DNA of 64,000 nt from Alteromonas antoniana (GTDB lineage Bacteria > Pseudomonadota > Gammaproteobacteria > Enterobacterales > Alteromonadaceae). The DNA lies in assembly GCF_019249295.1 (NCBI RefSeq), contig NZ_JAESDH010000018.1, positions 1 to 64,000 on the forward strand, read 5' to 3'. Position 1 is the stretch's first letter. Every line of letters begins with the position of its first letter. The notes beneath the pieces are model-generated. The model worked only from the letters and a program-made list of their open reading frames with translations, did not search any database and was not told the origin of the DNA. Of this stretch, positions 37,116 to 47,721 are shown one piece after another. The position numbers were made by a program, and so were the translations under genes.

Positions 37116-38060
37116 ATGACACTTTCTGTCAGCCACCCAGTGACGCACACTGAAGGCTTTACATTTCTGAGTAATATCCAGTCAGAGCCAGGCCATTGGC
37201 GGAAGCTTATTAATAAAGCGCCTTCACAACCTGTGGTCTTAAGCATAAAAGGCACGCATCCAGGCTTACTGTGTCTGGTGATGCACAGGCATCCTGACAC
37301 AGATACGACACTTCAACTGGCAGAGACGCTCATCCGGGGCTACCGGCAACTTTGTACAGAGACAAGAATTGTGGTGTTGCCAGCCTCAGATACCGTGGAC
37401 GACGCTGAATGCCGCGCGCGCTTTCAAACCCTGGTTGACTGGCAGCCTGACGCAGTTATCGCCATTACCACTGCCTGCTGTCCCAAGCCTCTGACATTCA
37501 GCTACCGTCGTCAGGCCGGCAGTGCAGCCCTTGGCAGCGTATTTTCTGCCTATACCGTACATGGAAACTTCGCGCCTTTGGCATTAACCCGGTATCCATG
37601 GCCCTGTCCTTCGGTGGAACTTCTGCTTCCTGAGAGTGCGACCGGGGATACCTTACAACAGGTTTGTCAGACATTGTCAGAGCTAAAATTCGAGACAAAC
37701 CGCGAGACTGGCCGTGAATGCTGGTTAGGCTCTGCGTACCGTCTAGACGCGCTTAAAGCCGCCAGCGTGACGTTTTCAGACCGGCCTGTTTTTGGCGTCA
37801 ACATTACTTTGAACCTACCCACAGCGAAAGATGCCTTTGTGACGCTGCATCCTGGTGAGTCCATTGGCTGGCTCGACCATAACGGCCTGGACCACTTGCG
37901 TTTAAAAGGCGCATCAACCCACCAGAGCCTTTTCGACTACTTCGATGCCAGCGATAACCGACTGCGCGTTCGCGTGCCCCTGATCTGCTTTTTGATAGCA
38001 AACTCGGTAGATTGTCTGCGAGGTCAGGGGATCTTGCATTTTTGCCCGGTTAAATGCTAG
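37116..38060 (+). CDS. Conserved protein of unknown function, desuccinylase-like?
   Basis: A 314-residue cytoplasmic protein with no signal peptide or membrane segment. I do not recognise it with confidence. By eye it can be laid against the desuccinylase-like protein at 33076: VVLSIKGTHPG, IVVLPASDTVDD, DAVIAITTACCPKPL and the C-terminal LHPGESIGWLDHNGLDHL fall in the same order as the family blocks. The HGAE and DLH metal ligands are not conserved. It could be a non-catalytic relative. The start ATG at 37116 has AGGTAAATCGC before it; a TTG start 45 nt upstream is less likely. It converges with recD (26-bp gap). Confidence 0.6.
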   Translation: MTLSVSHPVTHTEGFTFLSNIQSEPGHWRKLINKAPSQPVVLSIKGTHPGLLCLVMHRHPDTDTTLQLAETLIRGYRQLCTETRIVVLPASDTVDDAECRARFQTLVDWQPDAVIAITTACCPKPLTFSYRRQAGSAALGSVFSAYTVHGNFAPLALTRYPWPCPSVELLLPESATGDTLQQVCQTLSELKFETNRETGRECWLGSAYRLDALKAASVTFSDRPVFGVNITLNLPTAKDAFVTLHPGESIGWLDHNGLDHLRLKGASTHQSLFDYFDASDNRLRVRVPLICFLIANSVDCLRGQGILHFCPVKC

Positions 38061-38086
38061 AGAGTGTTCACTATTAATACCGGACG

Positions 38087-39967
38087 CTAAAACGCGTCTT
38101 TTTCGGCAAGAATCTGACGAAGCCGGTAAGATAAACCGGATACCCGATGTTGTTTTCTGGCAATAACCCCGGTCAGTACCTCCCTACTGCTAAGCAACAA
38201 TACGCCCTTTTTGGCCCGGGTTAGCCCGGTATATAAAAGTGCCCGGTTATTCAGTGCCTGCGACTGTGCGGTTTCGCTTTGAGGGATCACCATAATTACC
38301 TGAGAAAATTCGGAGCCCTGAGATTTATGCACTGTCATGGCAAATACCGTTTCAACGCGCGGCAGCCGCGACAAACTCAGCGATCTCACTCCGCCGTCCG
38401 CATCTTCAAACCAGGCTTTTAGCTGACCGCTGTCATCAGGCCACAGTACGCCGACGTCGCCGTTAAACAGGCGTTGTGCGTACTGGTTTTCCACTACCAT
38501 GACAGGCCGACCGGCGTACTGGCCTCCCGGCAGCACCGCGTAGCTTTCTGCCAGCGCCTGCTCGATCACCCGGTTCAGGTTTTCAACCCCAAAGGGCCCC
38601 TGGCGCAAAGGTGTCAGCCAGCGGCAGTCACGCAATGCATCAAGCGCCTGCTGCGCCGTATTGCAGGCAAATAAGCCAGCAAAGCTTGCCTTTGCCAGCG
38701 CTTTCAACGACTGCGGATTTTCCGGTAATGAAGACAACAGAACATCATCTTTGCCCAGTGCTTCCGGGGCAGATTCTATCGGTGTGATTAGCGACAATGC
38801 CTGCGCAGCATTTGAGCGCTGAATCGCTGCTGCCACTTCTGCCAGTTTGCCTCCGAAACGCTGACTTTTGTGCAGCGAGTGAACCCACGCATCCTTCTGT
38901 GTGCTTGCCGCCAACGGCAGCAGCGGCAAGTGAGGACAAAGCCTCGCTAAATGCGCACGCATACTTGACGTAACAGCAGGCTCCTCTGGCAATTCGCCAA
39001 TCATCGACTCCAGTACATTGCCGGATTCGACGGCGGGCAGCTGATCGGCATCACCTATCAGATACACTCTGGCTTTTTGCGGCAGCGCTCTCATCAGACG
39101 AGCCATCAATGCTACATCTACCATTGATGCCTCATCGACGATCAGCACATCAACATCCAGCTGCGATAGCTGATCGCGCCGGGCACGAACACCAAAACGT
39201 GCCAGTCCCAGCAGCCTGTGCAGGGTACTGGCATCACGCGGTATGGCATTAAGCAGCGACTTATCCAGCTCGCTCTCCAGCTGTGTCAGACTCTGACTCA
39301 CCGACTCGGTCAGGCGCTGCGCGGCTTTCCCGGTGGGCGCAGCCAGTTGGATCCGCAATTCCCCTCCAGATAGAGCCTGCAGTGCCAGCAGCAGGCGTGT
39401 CACCGTATAGGTTTTACCTGTACCGGGCCCACCGTTGATAACGCTAAAACGCTGAACCAGCGCACTGGCTACCGCTATCTGCTGCCAGTCAGGCTCTGTG
39501 CTTTGTGACACATCAAAAAGGCGTGGCCACACGTTCTCGCAAGCTGCGTACTCATCGTCAGTCAGTAATACCGGTTGCTGCCTGTCTGCAATGGCTTCTG
39601 CAATCGTATCTTCAAACTGCCAGTAACGCCGGGAATACAGGCGGCCTTTTTCGTAAATCAGCGCTACCGGCTCGCGGTATTGAGTCAGCGCTTGTCGCGT
39701 AAGCTGAATGAGTCGGGTAAGCGGAGGGAACGTGATCCCTGTCGTCGTCTCCTCATCGTGAAATAACGTTGTGTCGGCTATCAGTTCCAGCGACAAACAG
39801 GTATGACCCTGTCGCTGCATCCAGGACAATGCCAACAGAATGGAAAACCAGCACCTCTGTCCTTCCTCATCCAGTTGCACCTGCTCACAAAACGCCCGGG
39901 CAAAATAAAAATCAATCGCGGCTACGCCGGCCAGTTTGTGGTTGATATCGTCAATCGTCATGGACAT
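38087..39967 (-). CDS. recD: Exodeoxyribonuclease V alpha subunit
   Basis: A 626-residue SF1B helicase subunit of RecBCD, translocating 5'-3' on the other strand from RecB. Walker A GGPGTGKT lies at residues 179-186. Further motifs are DVLIVDEASMVDVALMARL, LIGDADQLPAVESG and the C-terminal VFAMTVHKSQGSEFSQVIMV with NRALLYTGLTRAKK. The length is typical. Its ATG overlaps the recB stop by one base (TAATG), indicating coupled translation. It is the last gene of the recC-recB-recD operon. Confidence 0.96.
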   Translation of the reverse strand: MSMTIDDINHKLAGVAAIDFYFARAFCEQVQLDEEGQRCWFSILLALSWMQRQGHTCLSLELIADTTLFHDEETTTGITFPPLTRLIQLTRQALTQYREPVALIYEKGRLYSRRYWQFEDTIAEAIADRQQPVLLTDDEYAACENVWPRLFDVSQSTEPDWQQIAVASALVQRFSVINGGPGTGKTYTVTRLLLALQALSGGELRIQLAAPTGKAAQRLTESVSQSLTQLESELDKSLLNAIPRDASTLHRLLGLARFGVRARRDQLSQLDVDVLIVDEASMVDVALMARLMRALPQKARVYLIGDADQLPAVESGNVLESMIGELPEEPAVTSSMRAHLARLCPHLPLLPLAASTQKDAWVHSLHKSQRFGGKLAEVAAAIQRSNAAQALSLITPIESAPEALGKDDVLLSSLPENPQSLKALAKASFAGLFACNTAQQALDALRDCRWLTPLRQGPFGVENLNRVIEQALAESYAVLPGGQYAGRPVMVVENQYAQRLFNGDVGVLWPDDSGQLKAWFEDADGGVRSLSLSRLPRVETVFAMTVHKSQGSEFSQVIMVIPQSETAQSQALNNRALLYTGLTRAKKGVLLLSSREVLTGVIARKQHRVSGLSYRLRQILAEKDAF

Positions 39968-42900
39968 TATGCTGAAGCTCCCGTGGTCAAAGCCTCGGAG
40001 GTACCAAAGGCGTCGTCGAGTGCGTGCAGCAATTCAGAAGAAAGCGAGGTATAAAATACGCCCTCCTGATGTTCGTTCTCAGGATGCATACCTCTCAGGT
40101 ACAAATAATACACGCCGCCGAAATGCAGATTGGGATCGTAATCCGGTAACGCCTGAGACAGATAACGATGTAAAGCCAGTGCATAAATCAGATACTGCAG
40201 GTCGTACAGATGATGCTGATTATTGCGTAACAACGACGCTGGCTGGTAATCCGAGAACTGCGTCCCCAGCCAGGTTGATTTGTAATCCGCAACGTAATAA
40301 CGCCCATCCACTTCGAATATTAAGTCGATAAACCCGTGCATCATGCCTTCCAAATCGTACTGGTGTAGCGCCGGTACCGGAGTCGGCAGGGCAATATCGG
40401 CCAGCTCATCCCGGTGAAGTCGTAACACTGACGCCAGCTTTGACCATTTCAGGTTAATCATCGGAAAATAAAACTCAGCCTCACGCAATGTCTTCGGCAG
40501 CGTCAACTCTGCCAGTGTGATACCCGCGTCAGCCAGCGGCATGTCCAGCGTTTCCTGCAGCCAGGCTGTGAATGCGGGTTTGTCTTCGTCGGTGAGGCCG
40601 AATCTGTGCATGGCCTCCTGCCCGTCCTGTTGCCAGTCAGGATCACTGAAATCGAGGTGCTCTAACACATCATGCAGTAAGTTGCCGGCTTCCGCCCCCT
40701 TGGTAAACGTGAACCTGAAGGGCAACGCCTGGTTTGCAGGAGGGAGCGCTGAAGCACCGGTATCCGGGACAGTAACTGACTCAGCATCACGTTCAGACTG
40801 ACGGACTACAATTTGCTGTCGGGCCAGTGCCGAAAACGAATACAGTCGCCAGGCTTCTTCTACTGTTCCGGTGAACTCGCGGTACGTGAGCGTGTCAGGC
40901 AGTGGCATCTCATGTGTCGTGTCAGCGTCGTGGGCGGGCAACGCTGACGCCGATAGTCTGGTAGTGTGATCACCGCCCTCTTTTGTCACAGCATCAATCA
41001 GGGCTTCCCAGCCGGTATCGTCAGTCATTCCCAACGCCCTGGCCAATGCACTTTGCTGGTGCTGCCTGAATTCAGCCACGCCCAGATAACAGCGGTGTGC
41101 TGCGCGTGTCACAGCAACATACAGCAACCGCATTGCCTCAGCATCCCCCTCTGCTCTGACCCGCTCTGCTACCGGGTAGCTATGCCCCAACTGAATATTC
41201 AGGCGTTGTGAATCGGCGTCGTAATACTGATAGTAAGACGCCCACTGCTGGCCGGCCTTTGCCGGATCGCGATAGTCACTGGCGAAGGGAACAAACACAA
41301 TGGGATATTCCAGCCCTTTAGATCCATGCTGGGTCACGATTTGAATAAGTGTTGCGTCACTTTCCAGCCGCTGAACCTGTTCAACACTGGCGTCGGGTTC
41401 GCTGATTTGGCGGTGTAGCCACAACAACAACTGATCTGGCCTTGCGTGTGATGCCGCCTCACGCTCCAGCACTTCCGCAAGATGAAGATAATTGGTTAGC
41501 GCTCGCTCTGGCTGGTCGCTGACGCACTGGTAATGGTTTTGCATCAGATACAACAACACGCTCATACAGCCCCGTTGCACCCACATCTGACGTAGCTGTA
41601 TCACCCGCTCTGACAATTGCTCCCAGGCCGCATCATCCTCATGATGCAGAATATCCACAAGCTGCTGATGCGTGTAACCAAACAGTGGACTACTGAGGCT
41701 CGCAGAAAGTCTGGAGGTATGCTCCCAGTGCCAGATGCCATCCAGCACGCGATATATGTCAGCCGCCTGCGACGAGGCAAACAGGTTCGTTTTATCGCTC
41801 AGAAATACCGCGCTGACACCGGCTTTACGTAAACTTTGCCGGATAACAGTGGCCTCAGTGGTGCTGCGCACCAGAATGGCAATGTCACTGGGAAGCAAGA
41901 AACGCGAGCCAAGCGAGGCCTGGCTAAGCAAACGCTGGATCTCCGCGGTTACCCAGTCTGCCAGATTGCGCTGAAGCTGTGCCTTGGCCGGCTGAGTGTC
42001 GCCCTGAGACTCCGTGATGATATAGTTCATGGCGCGCCGCCCGTTTTCCGGGTCGTCAAGTGGCACATTTGCCGCTTTGGCGTGGGGGGTCGATTTTACT
42101 GGCTCGTAGTGAATATCAAAACCAAATACATCGGCCGGTTCACCCGATACCGGAGCACCGTAAAACAACCGGTTATAGGCCTCCACCATGGGCGCGACTG
42201 AACGCCAGTTCGTATCCATTACCCAATGAAAATCTGCCTGTTTTCCCGCCTGCAGGTACGTAAAAATGTCACCGCCCCGAAACCCGTATATCGCCTGTTT
42301 AGGATCGCCTATCATCATCAGGCACTGGCTCTCGCTGGCCTTGGGATACACGGTATCCACAATGGCATACTGGTTGGCATCGGTATCCTGGAATTCATCA
42401 ATTAACGCTACCGGGTAAAGCAGGCGTAATTGCTGCGCTACGGCGCTGTCAGGTTTTCTCACCTGCACTGCCAGGGCGCTTATCAGGTCATCAAAATCAA
42501 TCACGCCTACCCGCTGCTTTTGCTTGCGCACATGCTCGCGAATAAACGTGATACCGCTTAAAATCAGGGTCAGGGCAGGAATGGCCGCCAACTGCTGACT
42601 TCGGCTTTTTTGCATCTCCGACGCAATTTCTTTTACGTCGCTGATCAGCTGTTTTAACGGTGCAAACAAGGTTTTCAGGCTGTCGTTTCCCCGATAGCGG
42701 TTGCCATTAATAAATTTACCGATCTCTGGTGGCGGCTCCGCTACGGCCTTCTCATTTAGCCAGCCAAGCAGCACTTCCCACTCCTGCTGGCGCGACTCAC
42801 GCTCATCTGCTTTTTTGGGCTTGTTAATCAGGGCGTCTGTGATTTCCGGTTCACTGGCCAGCAACTGTTCCCGTACCTCATCAAATACCGGCTTCAGTAT

Positions 42901-43569
42901 GTCGCTCTGGGCATCACGATAGTGCTGAATACTGGCTTCCACCTGCTCTTCGGTGCTGACTGACGGTGTAATATCACTTCGTGCCACCCGCTCAAACTGC
43001 TGCAAAAGCACCTCGGGCTGATGCCAGCCCTGCGCTGCCAGCAGCTCAAAATTATCGGAATGTCGAGACTGCATGCGAAGCCAGTCACTGGCGGCGTCCA
43101 GATACATTTCCCGGGTATCGGTGGCCAGGCTTTGTGACATCGGCGCACCGCTGTCAAATGCCAGTTGTGACATTACTTTGTTGCAGAACCCGTGAATGGT
43201 AAAAACCGCGGCATCATCCAGCTCCAGTAACGCAGCGCGCAGGCTGGCAATAGCAAGCCGTGGCTCGCAGACCTCGTACAAATGCTGATAAACCGGATCG
43301 GCCTGTTGCGTACTGGCAGTGCCTGCCTCTGCATCAGTCCAGAACGCCAGGGCCTCACGCAGGGTGTCGGCCAGACGACCACGAATTTCTTCGGTCGCAG
43401 CATTGGTGAACGTCATCACCAGGATTTTCTGTACCGGTAGCTGCTTTTCTAACAGCAGGCGTAAATACAGCCGGGTGATGTTATAGGTTTTTCCGGTTCC
43501 CGCACTGGCTTCAATCAGGTGACGTCCATGCAGAGGCATAGCCGGAACGTTAAGCTTCTCAAACTTCAT
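39967..43569 (-). CDS. recB: Exodeoxyribonuclease V beta subunit
   Basis: A 1200-residue helicase-nuclease subunit of RecBCD, which processes double-strand breaks for recombination and degrades foreign linear DNA. Walker A ASAGTGKT is at residues 21-28, followed by UvrD-like motifs VALIDEFQDTDANQY and TQHGSKGLEYPIVFVPF. The C-terminal nuclease has the catalytic Asp-Asp-Lys pattern in GFIDLIFE and YVADYKSTW. I chose the ATG at 43569, which overlaps the recC stop as ATGA; an upstream in-frame start inside recC is less likely. All residues needed for both activities appear present. Confidence 0.96.
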   Translation of the reverse strand: MKFEKLNVPAMPLHGRHLIEASAGTGKTYNITRLYLRLLLEKQLPVQKILVMTFTNAATEEIRGRLADTLREALAFWTDAEAGTASTQQADPVYQHLYEVCEPRLAIASLRAALLELDDAAVFTIHGFCNKVMSQLAFDSGAPMSQSLATDTREMYLDAASDWLRMQSRHSDNFELLAAQGWHQPEVLLQQFERVARSDITPSVSTEEQVEASIQHYRDAQSDILKPVFDEVREQLLASEPEITDALINKPKKADERESRQQEWEVLLGWLNEKAVAEPPPEIGKFINGNRYRGNDSLKTLFAPLKQLISDVKEIASEMQKSRSQQLAAIPALTLILSGITFIREHVRKQKQRVGVIDFDDLISALAVQVRKPDSAVAQQLRLLYPVALIDEFQDTDANQYAIVDTVYPKASESQCLMMIGDPKQAIYGFRGGDIFTYLQAGKQADFHWVMDTNWRSVAPMVEAYNRLFYGAPVSGEPADVFGFDIHYEPVKSTPHAKAANVPLDDPENGRRAMNYIITESQGDTQPAKAQLQRNLADWVTAEIQRLLSQASLGSRFLLPSDIAILVRSTTEATVIRQSLRKAGVSAVFLSDKTNLFASSQAADIYRVLDGIWHWEHTSRLSASLSSPLFGYTHQQLVDILHHEDDAAWEQLSERVIQLRQMWVQRGCMSVLLYLMQNHYQCVSDQPERALTNYLHLAEVLEREAASHARPDQLLLWLHRQISEPDASVEQVQRLESDATLIQIVTQHGSKGLEYPIVFVPFASDYRDPAKAGQQWASYYQYYDADSQRLNIQLGHSYPVAERVRAEGDAEAMRLLYVAVTRAAHRCYLGVAEFRQHQQSALARALGMTDDTGWEALIDAVTKEGGDHTTRLSASALPAHDADTTHEMPLPDTLTYREFTGTVEEAWRLYSFSALARQQIVVRQSERDAESVTVPDTGASALPPANQALPFRFTFTKGAEAGNLLHDVLEHLDFSDPDWQQDGQEAMHRFGLTDEDKPAFTAWLQETLDMPLADAGITLAELTLPKTLREAEFYFPMINLKWSKLASVLRLHRDELADIALPTPVPALHQYDLEGMMHGFIDLIFEVDGRYYVADYKSTWLGTQFSDYQPASLLRNNQHHLYDLQYLIYALALHRYLSQALPDYDPNLHFGGVYYLYLRGMHPENEHQEGVFYTSLSSELLHALDDAFGTSEALTTGASA

Positions 43570-46500
43570 ACTTTGTTGTCCCGGGAATGATTTTCTATCG
43601 CCAGACACAGGGGCTCTAACTGCTGGAAAGGCACGTCATCTGCCGTGAGGCCCCGTGGATAGAACCAGTGCACGTAAGGATCGTCATCCAGCCCCGAGGT
43701 AAATGGTGAGGCGCTGCTCATCAGATTTTTAAATGCCTGCTCGCCGTCGTCGGTGTACATGAAGGTTTCTAGGGGGTCGCCTTTGGCTTTTTTCACCATC
43801 TGCAGGCCTGCATCAATAAACGCTGCCAACGGTTGCGAATGAAGGCGAACGTATATCGCTTCCAAATCGGTTAACAGTTGCTGTGCCACATCACTGTCGG
43901 TGGCTTTATAGACTGTTTTTCGTACCTGAAATTCACCGCTGCTCCATTTGATATAGTAAATTTCCAGTGGCAATGCGATACCGGCAGCGGCAAAACACAA
44001 CGAAGTAATAAGTTGCTCACATTTACGCTGACTGTGCTGACTACCGGCATGTCGCCATTTCAGCTCACCTCCGCCCTGCCAAGCCTGCGCCTTAATGGTA
44101 ATGTGACTGCCCTGCCAGCGTACCTGCGCCGGGTCGGTATCGCGAAGCCCGATGGCATTAGTCAGTGCAACACCGGCTTCCTGCCATTGCTCAAGCACGG
44201 CGTCTGTCAGGGGGGTATCGGGCATATCGCCATGTAAGCGGGTGCGCGACACAATATCCCGCATGATGGCATCGTCCACCAGCACGTCTGACACCGCTTC
44301 TATTACCTGATAGCGGGTAAGATTATTTTGTGCAAAAGGTTCACGGTTTTCCAGTGAAGGCACCGACGGCTCAAGATAAACACCCAGTTGTTGATTGGCA
44401 AAGTAGCGCAACGGGTTAGCCAGGCTGCGCGCAATGTCTGCCGGCGTCACCTCATCCTGGGTTTTCGCATCTTCCAGTGCCGTCAGTGTGACATCTTGTG
44501 CCTGTGAGGGCGACTGTATTGCATTGGCAAGTTTGCACCACCCCGCTTCAAAACCTGGCTGAGGCATTGAAAAGTTAGCCGCGCTGAACGGATGCAGTGG
44601 GATCTGCTGGATCATGCTGGCCGGAGGGCGCTGATAGCCTCTTGCCATGACGTCCAGAAACTCCGCCAGCACCAGCGATGGCTGGCGTTCGCTGTTATCC
44701 TGCGCGCTGTTACCCTGATAGCTCAAGTACAGATGCTTTCTGGCAGATAGCATGGCTTCCAGAAACAGATACCTGTCTTCCAGCCGACGTGAACGGTCGC
44801 CAAGTTTTCTAGGCTGACTGGCCATAAGATCCACACTCGCAGGCGTGGATTGACGGGGAAATTCGCCATCGTTCAGCCCCAGTACCGCCACTACCGAAAA
44901 GGGAATACTACGCATAGGCAGCATCGAGCAAAACGTGACCTGTCCGGTCATAAAATGATTGCCCGCATCCGGGGAGGAAAAACGCTTCATCAGCACGTCC
45001 CGCACCTGGCGTAACGTCAACTCAGTCTCATATCCTGCCTCAGCACACTGCGCGGCGAGATCTGCCGAGGCTTTCCCCAGACTTTCCCACGTCTGGTGCT
45101 GGTCAGGCAAAGGCGCAAAACAGCTGTCTCTGAGCGTTAATAAATACTGATGCCAGTTCTCAGCCGTGCGGTTGGTATTCAGCTGTCTGGCGTGCTCACC
45201 CAGCATATCAACAATCTGCATCAGCTTACCCAGTGCCAGCGCTTGCTGGCCCTCGACATCCGGTAACGTCAGCAAGTTGTTACTGATAACGGGTTTATCT
45301 TCGTAGGCCATACCCAGCAGCAGACGTTTTAGTCCCCACCACCAGCTGTAAGTTTCTGACGTTGCAGCACCCTCGGTGACAGTGGCTTTATGTTCACCAT
45401 CAAGCCCCCAATGCACGTGCGCCTGTTGCAGCCAGTACGTGATTATTTCGGTGTCTTCTTCATTTAAATCAAATCTGGCCCGCATAGCGTCAAGGCGCAA
45501 CAGATCCATAATATCAACTACCCGAAAACGGCTGTCCGGCAGCGTTAACAGGTTAATGAACGCGGCCACCATTGGCTCAGCGTCCAGAGGAGCACGGTCG
45601 GCAATCGAACAGGGAATTCTTGGTGGCGTATTGTCCGATGGGCGGGGAGTCCCCACGCGGTGAAACACGGCATCAATTAGCGGCGCATATTCTTCAATCG
45701 CCGGACACATCACGACAATGTCAGACGGCGTTAGCGACGGATCTTCCTGCATCCATTGCAGTAAGCGATCGTGCAGGGCCTGAACTTCGCGCAGAGCCGA
45801 GTGAGCTGAAGCCACAATCACACTGTCATCATCTGATGCATGACGGACAATTTGGTTCCGCTCCTCAATAACCGGCGCACGTGCCTGAAGCACGTCATAT
45901 TGAATATGCTGCAGCAAATGCAGGTTTTCGCTTTGCTCTTCTGGCCTGGGAACATCAAAGGCACTGACTTCAAAGGTATCCAACTGTGTCAGCAGGTTAA
46001 ATAAGTCTCTGCCCTGCTTTCCCAGATTTCCCAGAAACGGGTTAGACTGTTCTTCCTGCATCCATTTTTCAACGGCGCCTTCACGTAGCGCGCGAGCCTG
46101 GTCACGGTCACTTTTTGCATCCCCCCAGTAGTTCACACTAGGGTTCAGATGGAAAATATGGATATCGGTGTGTTCAGCCAACGCGTCGAAAAACGCGACC
46201 AGCTGCGGCGCCATGGTATTGATGGCAAACACAATGATCCGCTCGGGTAAAAGACTGCCCGCATTGCCAGTTTTCAGCGCCTCGATAGCCTCACGATGCA
46301 ACGATGCCGGATGCAATGGTTCTGATTCGCTCAATGCTCGCCACAACCTTGACTGCCAGCGCTCCATCGTGTTGTCAGGCGACTGAAGTTCGCCATTTTC
46401 CCAGGCTGAAAGCCAGTCTGGCCGATACAGCAAATACTGCTCGAAGACGTCAGCCATTACCGTTGCCAGCTGCAATCGCTGGGCGCTTTGTTCTGTGTCG

Positions 46501-46928
46501 CTGTCAATATGCGACCAGTACGCTTTCACCGGCGCCATGTCTGTAGAGTCAACTAATTGCGCATCTGCCAGCAAGGCATCAATACGCCACATCAACACTT
46601 CACGTCGGTACGGCGACTGTTTAGGCACTTTGTCTGCACCCAGAATCGCCCTGGCGGTATCCCACATGAACCTCACTGGTAATGGAAAAGACAGGTTCAT
46701 GGCAATGCCCTGCTGCCGCGCCAGCTCCATGTTCAGCCAGTGCTGCATGCCGGGACTTTCAACCAGGATTGTGGTGGGAGCGAGGACAGACGAAGCGCGC
46801 TGTTTTAACACCGTGCCCAGAAGAAAACTTAAATGTTCCAGTTTGTTAGAGGGATAAAGCGCGAGCAACCGAAACGTCCTGTTCTTGGAATGATTTTTTA
46901 ATATGGTACGGGATTCTGAACCACGCAT
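43566..46928 (-). CDS. recC: Exodeoxyribonuclease V gamma subunit
   Basis: A RecC subunit of about 1120 residues that scans for Chi and splits the duplex in RecBCD. Family blocks include FRLLALYPSNKLEHL near the start, ILVESPGMQHWLNMELARQQ and AMNLSFPLPVRFMWDTA, plus later SSGMAxW-like and VLGLNDGEFPRQSTPASVDL. As in all RecC, the inactive helicase lacks a Walker A motif. The start is uncertain. ATG at 46928 has no good ribosome site and gives a short tail before the conserved beginning; a non-ATG start slightly downstream is possible. The frame is open another 31 codons upstream without similarity. recB follows with an ATGA overlap. Confidence 0.93.
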   Translation of the reverse strand: MRGSESRTILKNHSKNRTFRLLALYPSNKLEHLSFLLGTVLKQRASSVLAPTTILVESPGMQHWLNMELARQQGIAMNLSFPLPVRFMWDTARAILGADKVPKQSPYRREVLMWRIDALLADAQLVDSTDMAPVKAYWSHIDSDTEQSAQRLQLATVMADVFEQYLLYRPDWLSAWENGELQSPDNTMERWQSRLWRALSESEPLHPASLHREAIEALKTGNAGSLLPERIIVFAINTMAPQLVAFFDALAEHTDIHIFHLNPSVNYWGDAKSDRDQARALREGAVEKWMQEEQSNPFLGNLGKQGRDLFNLLTQLDTFEVSAFDVPRPEEQSENLHLLQHIQYDVLQARAPVIEERNQIVRHASDDDSVIVASAHSALREVQALHDRLLQWMQEDPSLTPSDIVVMCPAIEEYAPLIDAVFHRVGTPRPSDNTPPRIPCSIADRAPLDAEPMVAAFINLLTLPDSRFRVVDIMDLLRLDAMRARFDLNEEDTEIITYWLQQAHVHWGLDGEHKATVTEGAATSETYSWWWGLKRLLLGMAYEDKPVISNNLLTLPDVEGQQALALGKLMQIVDMLGEHARQLNTNRTAENWHQYLLTLRDSCFAPLPDQHQTWESLGKASADLAAQCAEAGYETELTLRQVRDVLMKRFSSPDAGNHFMTGQVTFCSMLPMRSIPFSVVAVLGLNDGEFPRQSTPASVDLMASQPRKLGDRSRRLEDRYLFLEAMLSARKHLYLSYQGNSAQDNSERQPSLVLAEFLDVMARGYQRPPASMIQQIPLHPFSAANFSMPQPGFEAGWCKLANAIQSPSQAQDVTLTALEDAKTQDEVTPADIARSLANPLRYFANQQLGVYLEPSVPSLENREPFAQNNLTRYQVIEAVSDVLVDDAIMRDIVSRTRLHGDMPDTPLTDAVLEQWQEAGVALTNAIGLRDTDPAQVRWQGSHITIKAQAWQGGGELKWRHAGSQHSQRKCEQLITSLCFAAAGIALPLEIYYIKWSSGEFQVRKTVYKATDSDVAQQLLTDLEAIYVRLHSQPLAAFIDAGLQMVKKAKGDPLETFMYTDDGEQAFKNLMSSASPFTSGLDDDPYVHWFYPRGLTADDVPFQQLEPLCLAIENHSRDNKV

Positions 46929-47032
46929 CCAGACATCTGTACACGGCTTGACTCGACGCCATGGTCGACATGGGATTGGATAACAATTGACGGTATGTGT
47001 AGTGAAGAGAAAGGGAAACAAGAAAGAAAAAA

Positions 47033-47071
47033 ACCCATACAGGCCTCAGGACACGAAAAACCTGTATGGGT
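47033..47071 (-). terminator. Terminator-like hairpin about 100 nt upstream of recC
   Basis: Perfect 11-bp stem ACCCATACAGG (47033-47043) / CCTGTATGGGT (47061-47071). On the minus strand it is followed by seven T. No minus-strand gene ends just before it. It may therefore be a leader attenuator of the recCBD operon or the 3' end of a small RNA encoded at about 47080-47200. Confidence 0.55.
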
Positions 47072-47721
47072 AAGGTTACGGGCGACCCTGTGACAACCTG
47101 ATTCTGGCGTTGCCTGGCACCGAATCAAGTTAACGCCACAACGTTGCGCAGTTAACACTTAAAGATATAGCACCAATGATGCCAGATTTTTTTATTATTA
47201 ATATTCAATCACTTAACATAGATTTTACAGCCTTCCCACCTACTGAAAGTTGACCACATGGTGCAAGTGCACCAAAGATGCGCACCTTAAGAAGATTTTT
47301 GTGTTCACTGGCGGTGCGCTTCCTTTGGCTTCGAGGCTCATCTGACAAATAACAGCGTTCCGTTTGTCGGGCACGGAGGTCTTTCCGTTTTCTGAATATC
47401 AGAACTTTCCACACTCATTTGGATTATCAGAACCGGTAACATTTGCCCTGATTACCAGGGTAATAATCTGCGATAACCTCGACGACCGCTTTTCTGCGCA
47501 TGTCGGATTCGTTACAATCCATGCTTCTTCAGAGCCTGACGATATCTCTGACAGCGCAGCCGCATTATGATCCGACAGTTTAGGCGTTACTGAGCGTAGG
47601 ATACGGGTTAACGGTAATTTGTGTGATACCTGATTTTGGGTGTCGCGAGCCGGCGCTATGATGAATAGTACGTCAGACTGACTTACCGGCTGAATCAGCC
47701 CTAGTTTATGCAGGAATAGTA
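47072..47721. other. Gene-free region upstream of the dUTPase gene
   Basis: About 650 bp without a supported gene. It contains an inverted GTTAAC pair around 47130-47157 and, on the minus strand, AT-rich sequence that could hold the promoter of a transcript ending at the hairpin 47033-47071. On the plus strand it carries the promoter of the dUTPase gene. Confidence 0.5.
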
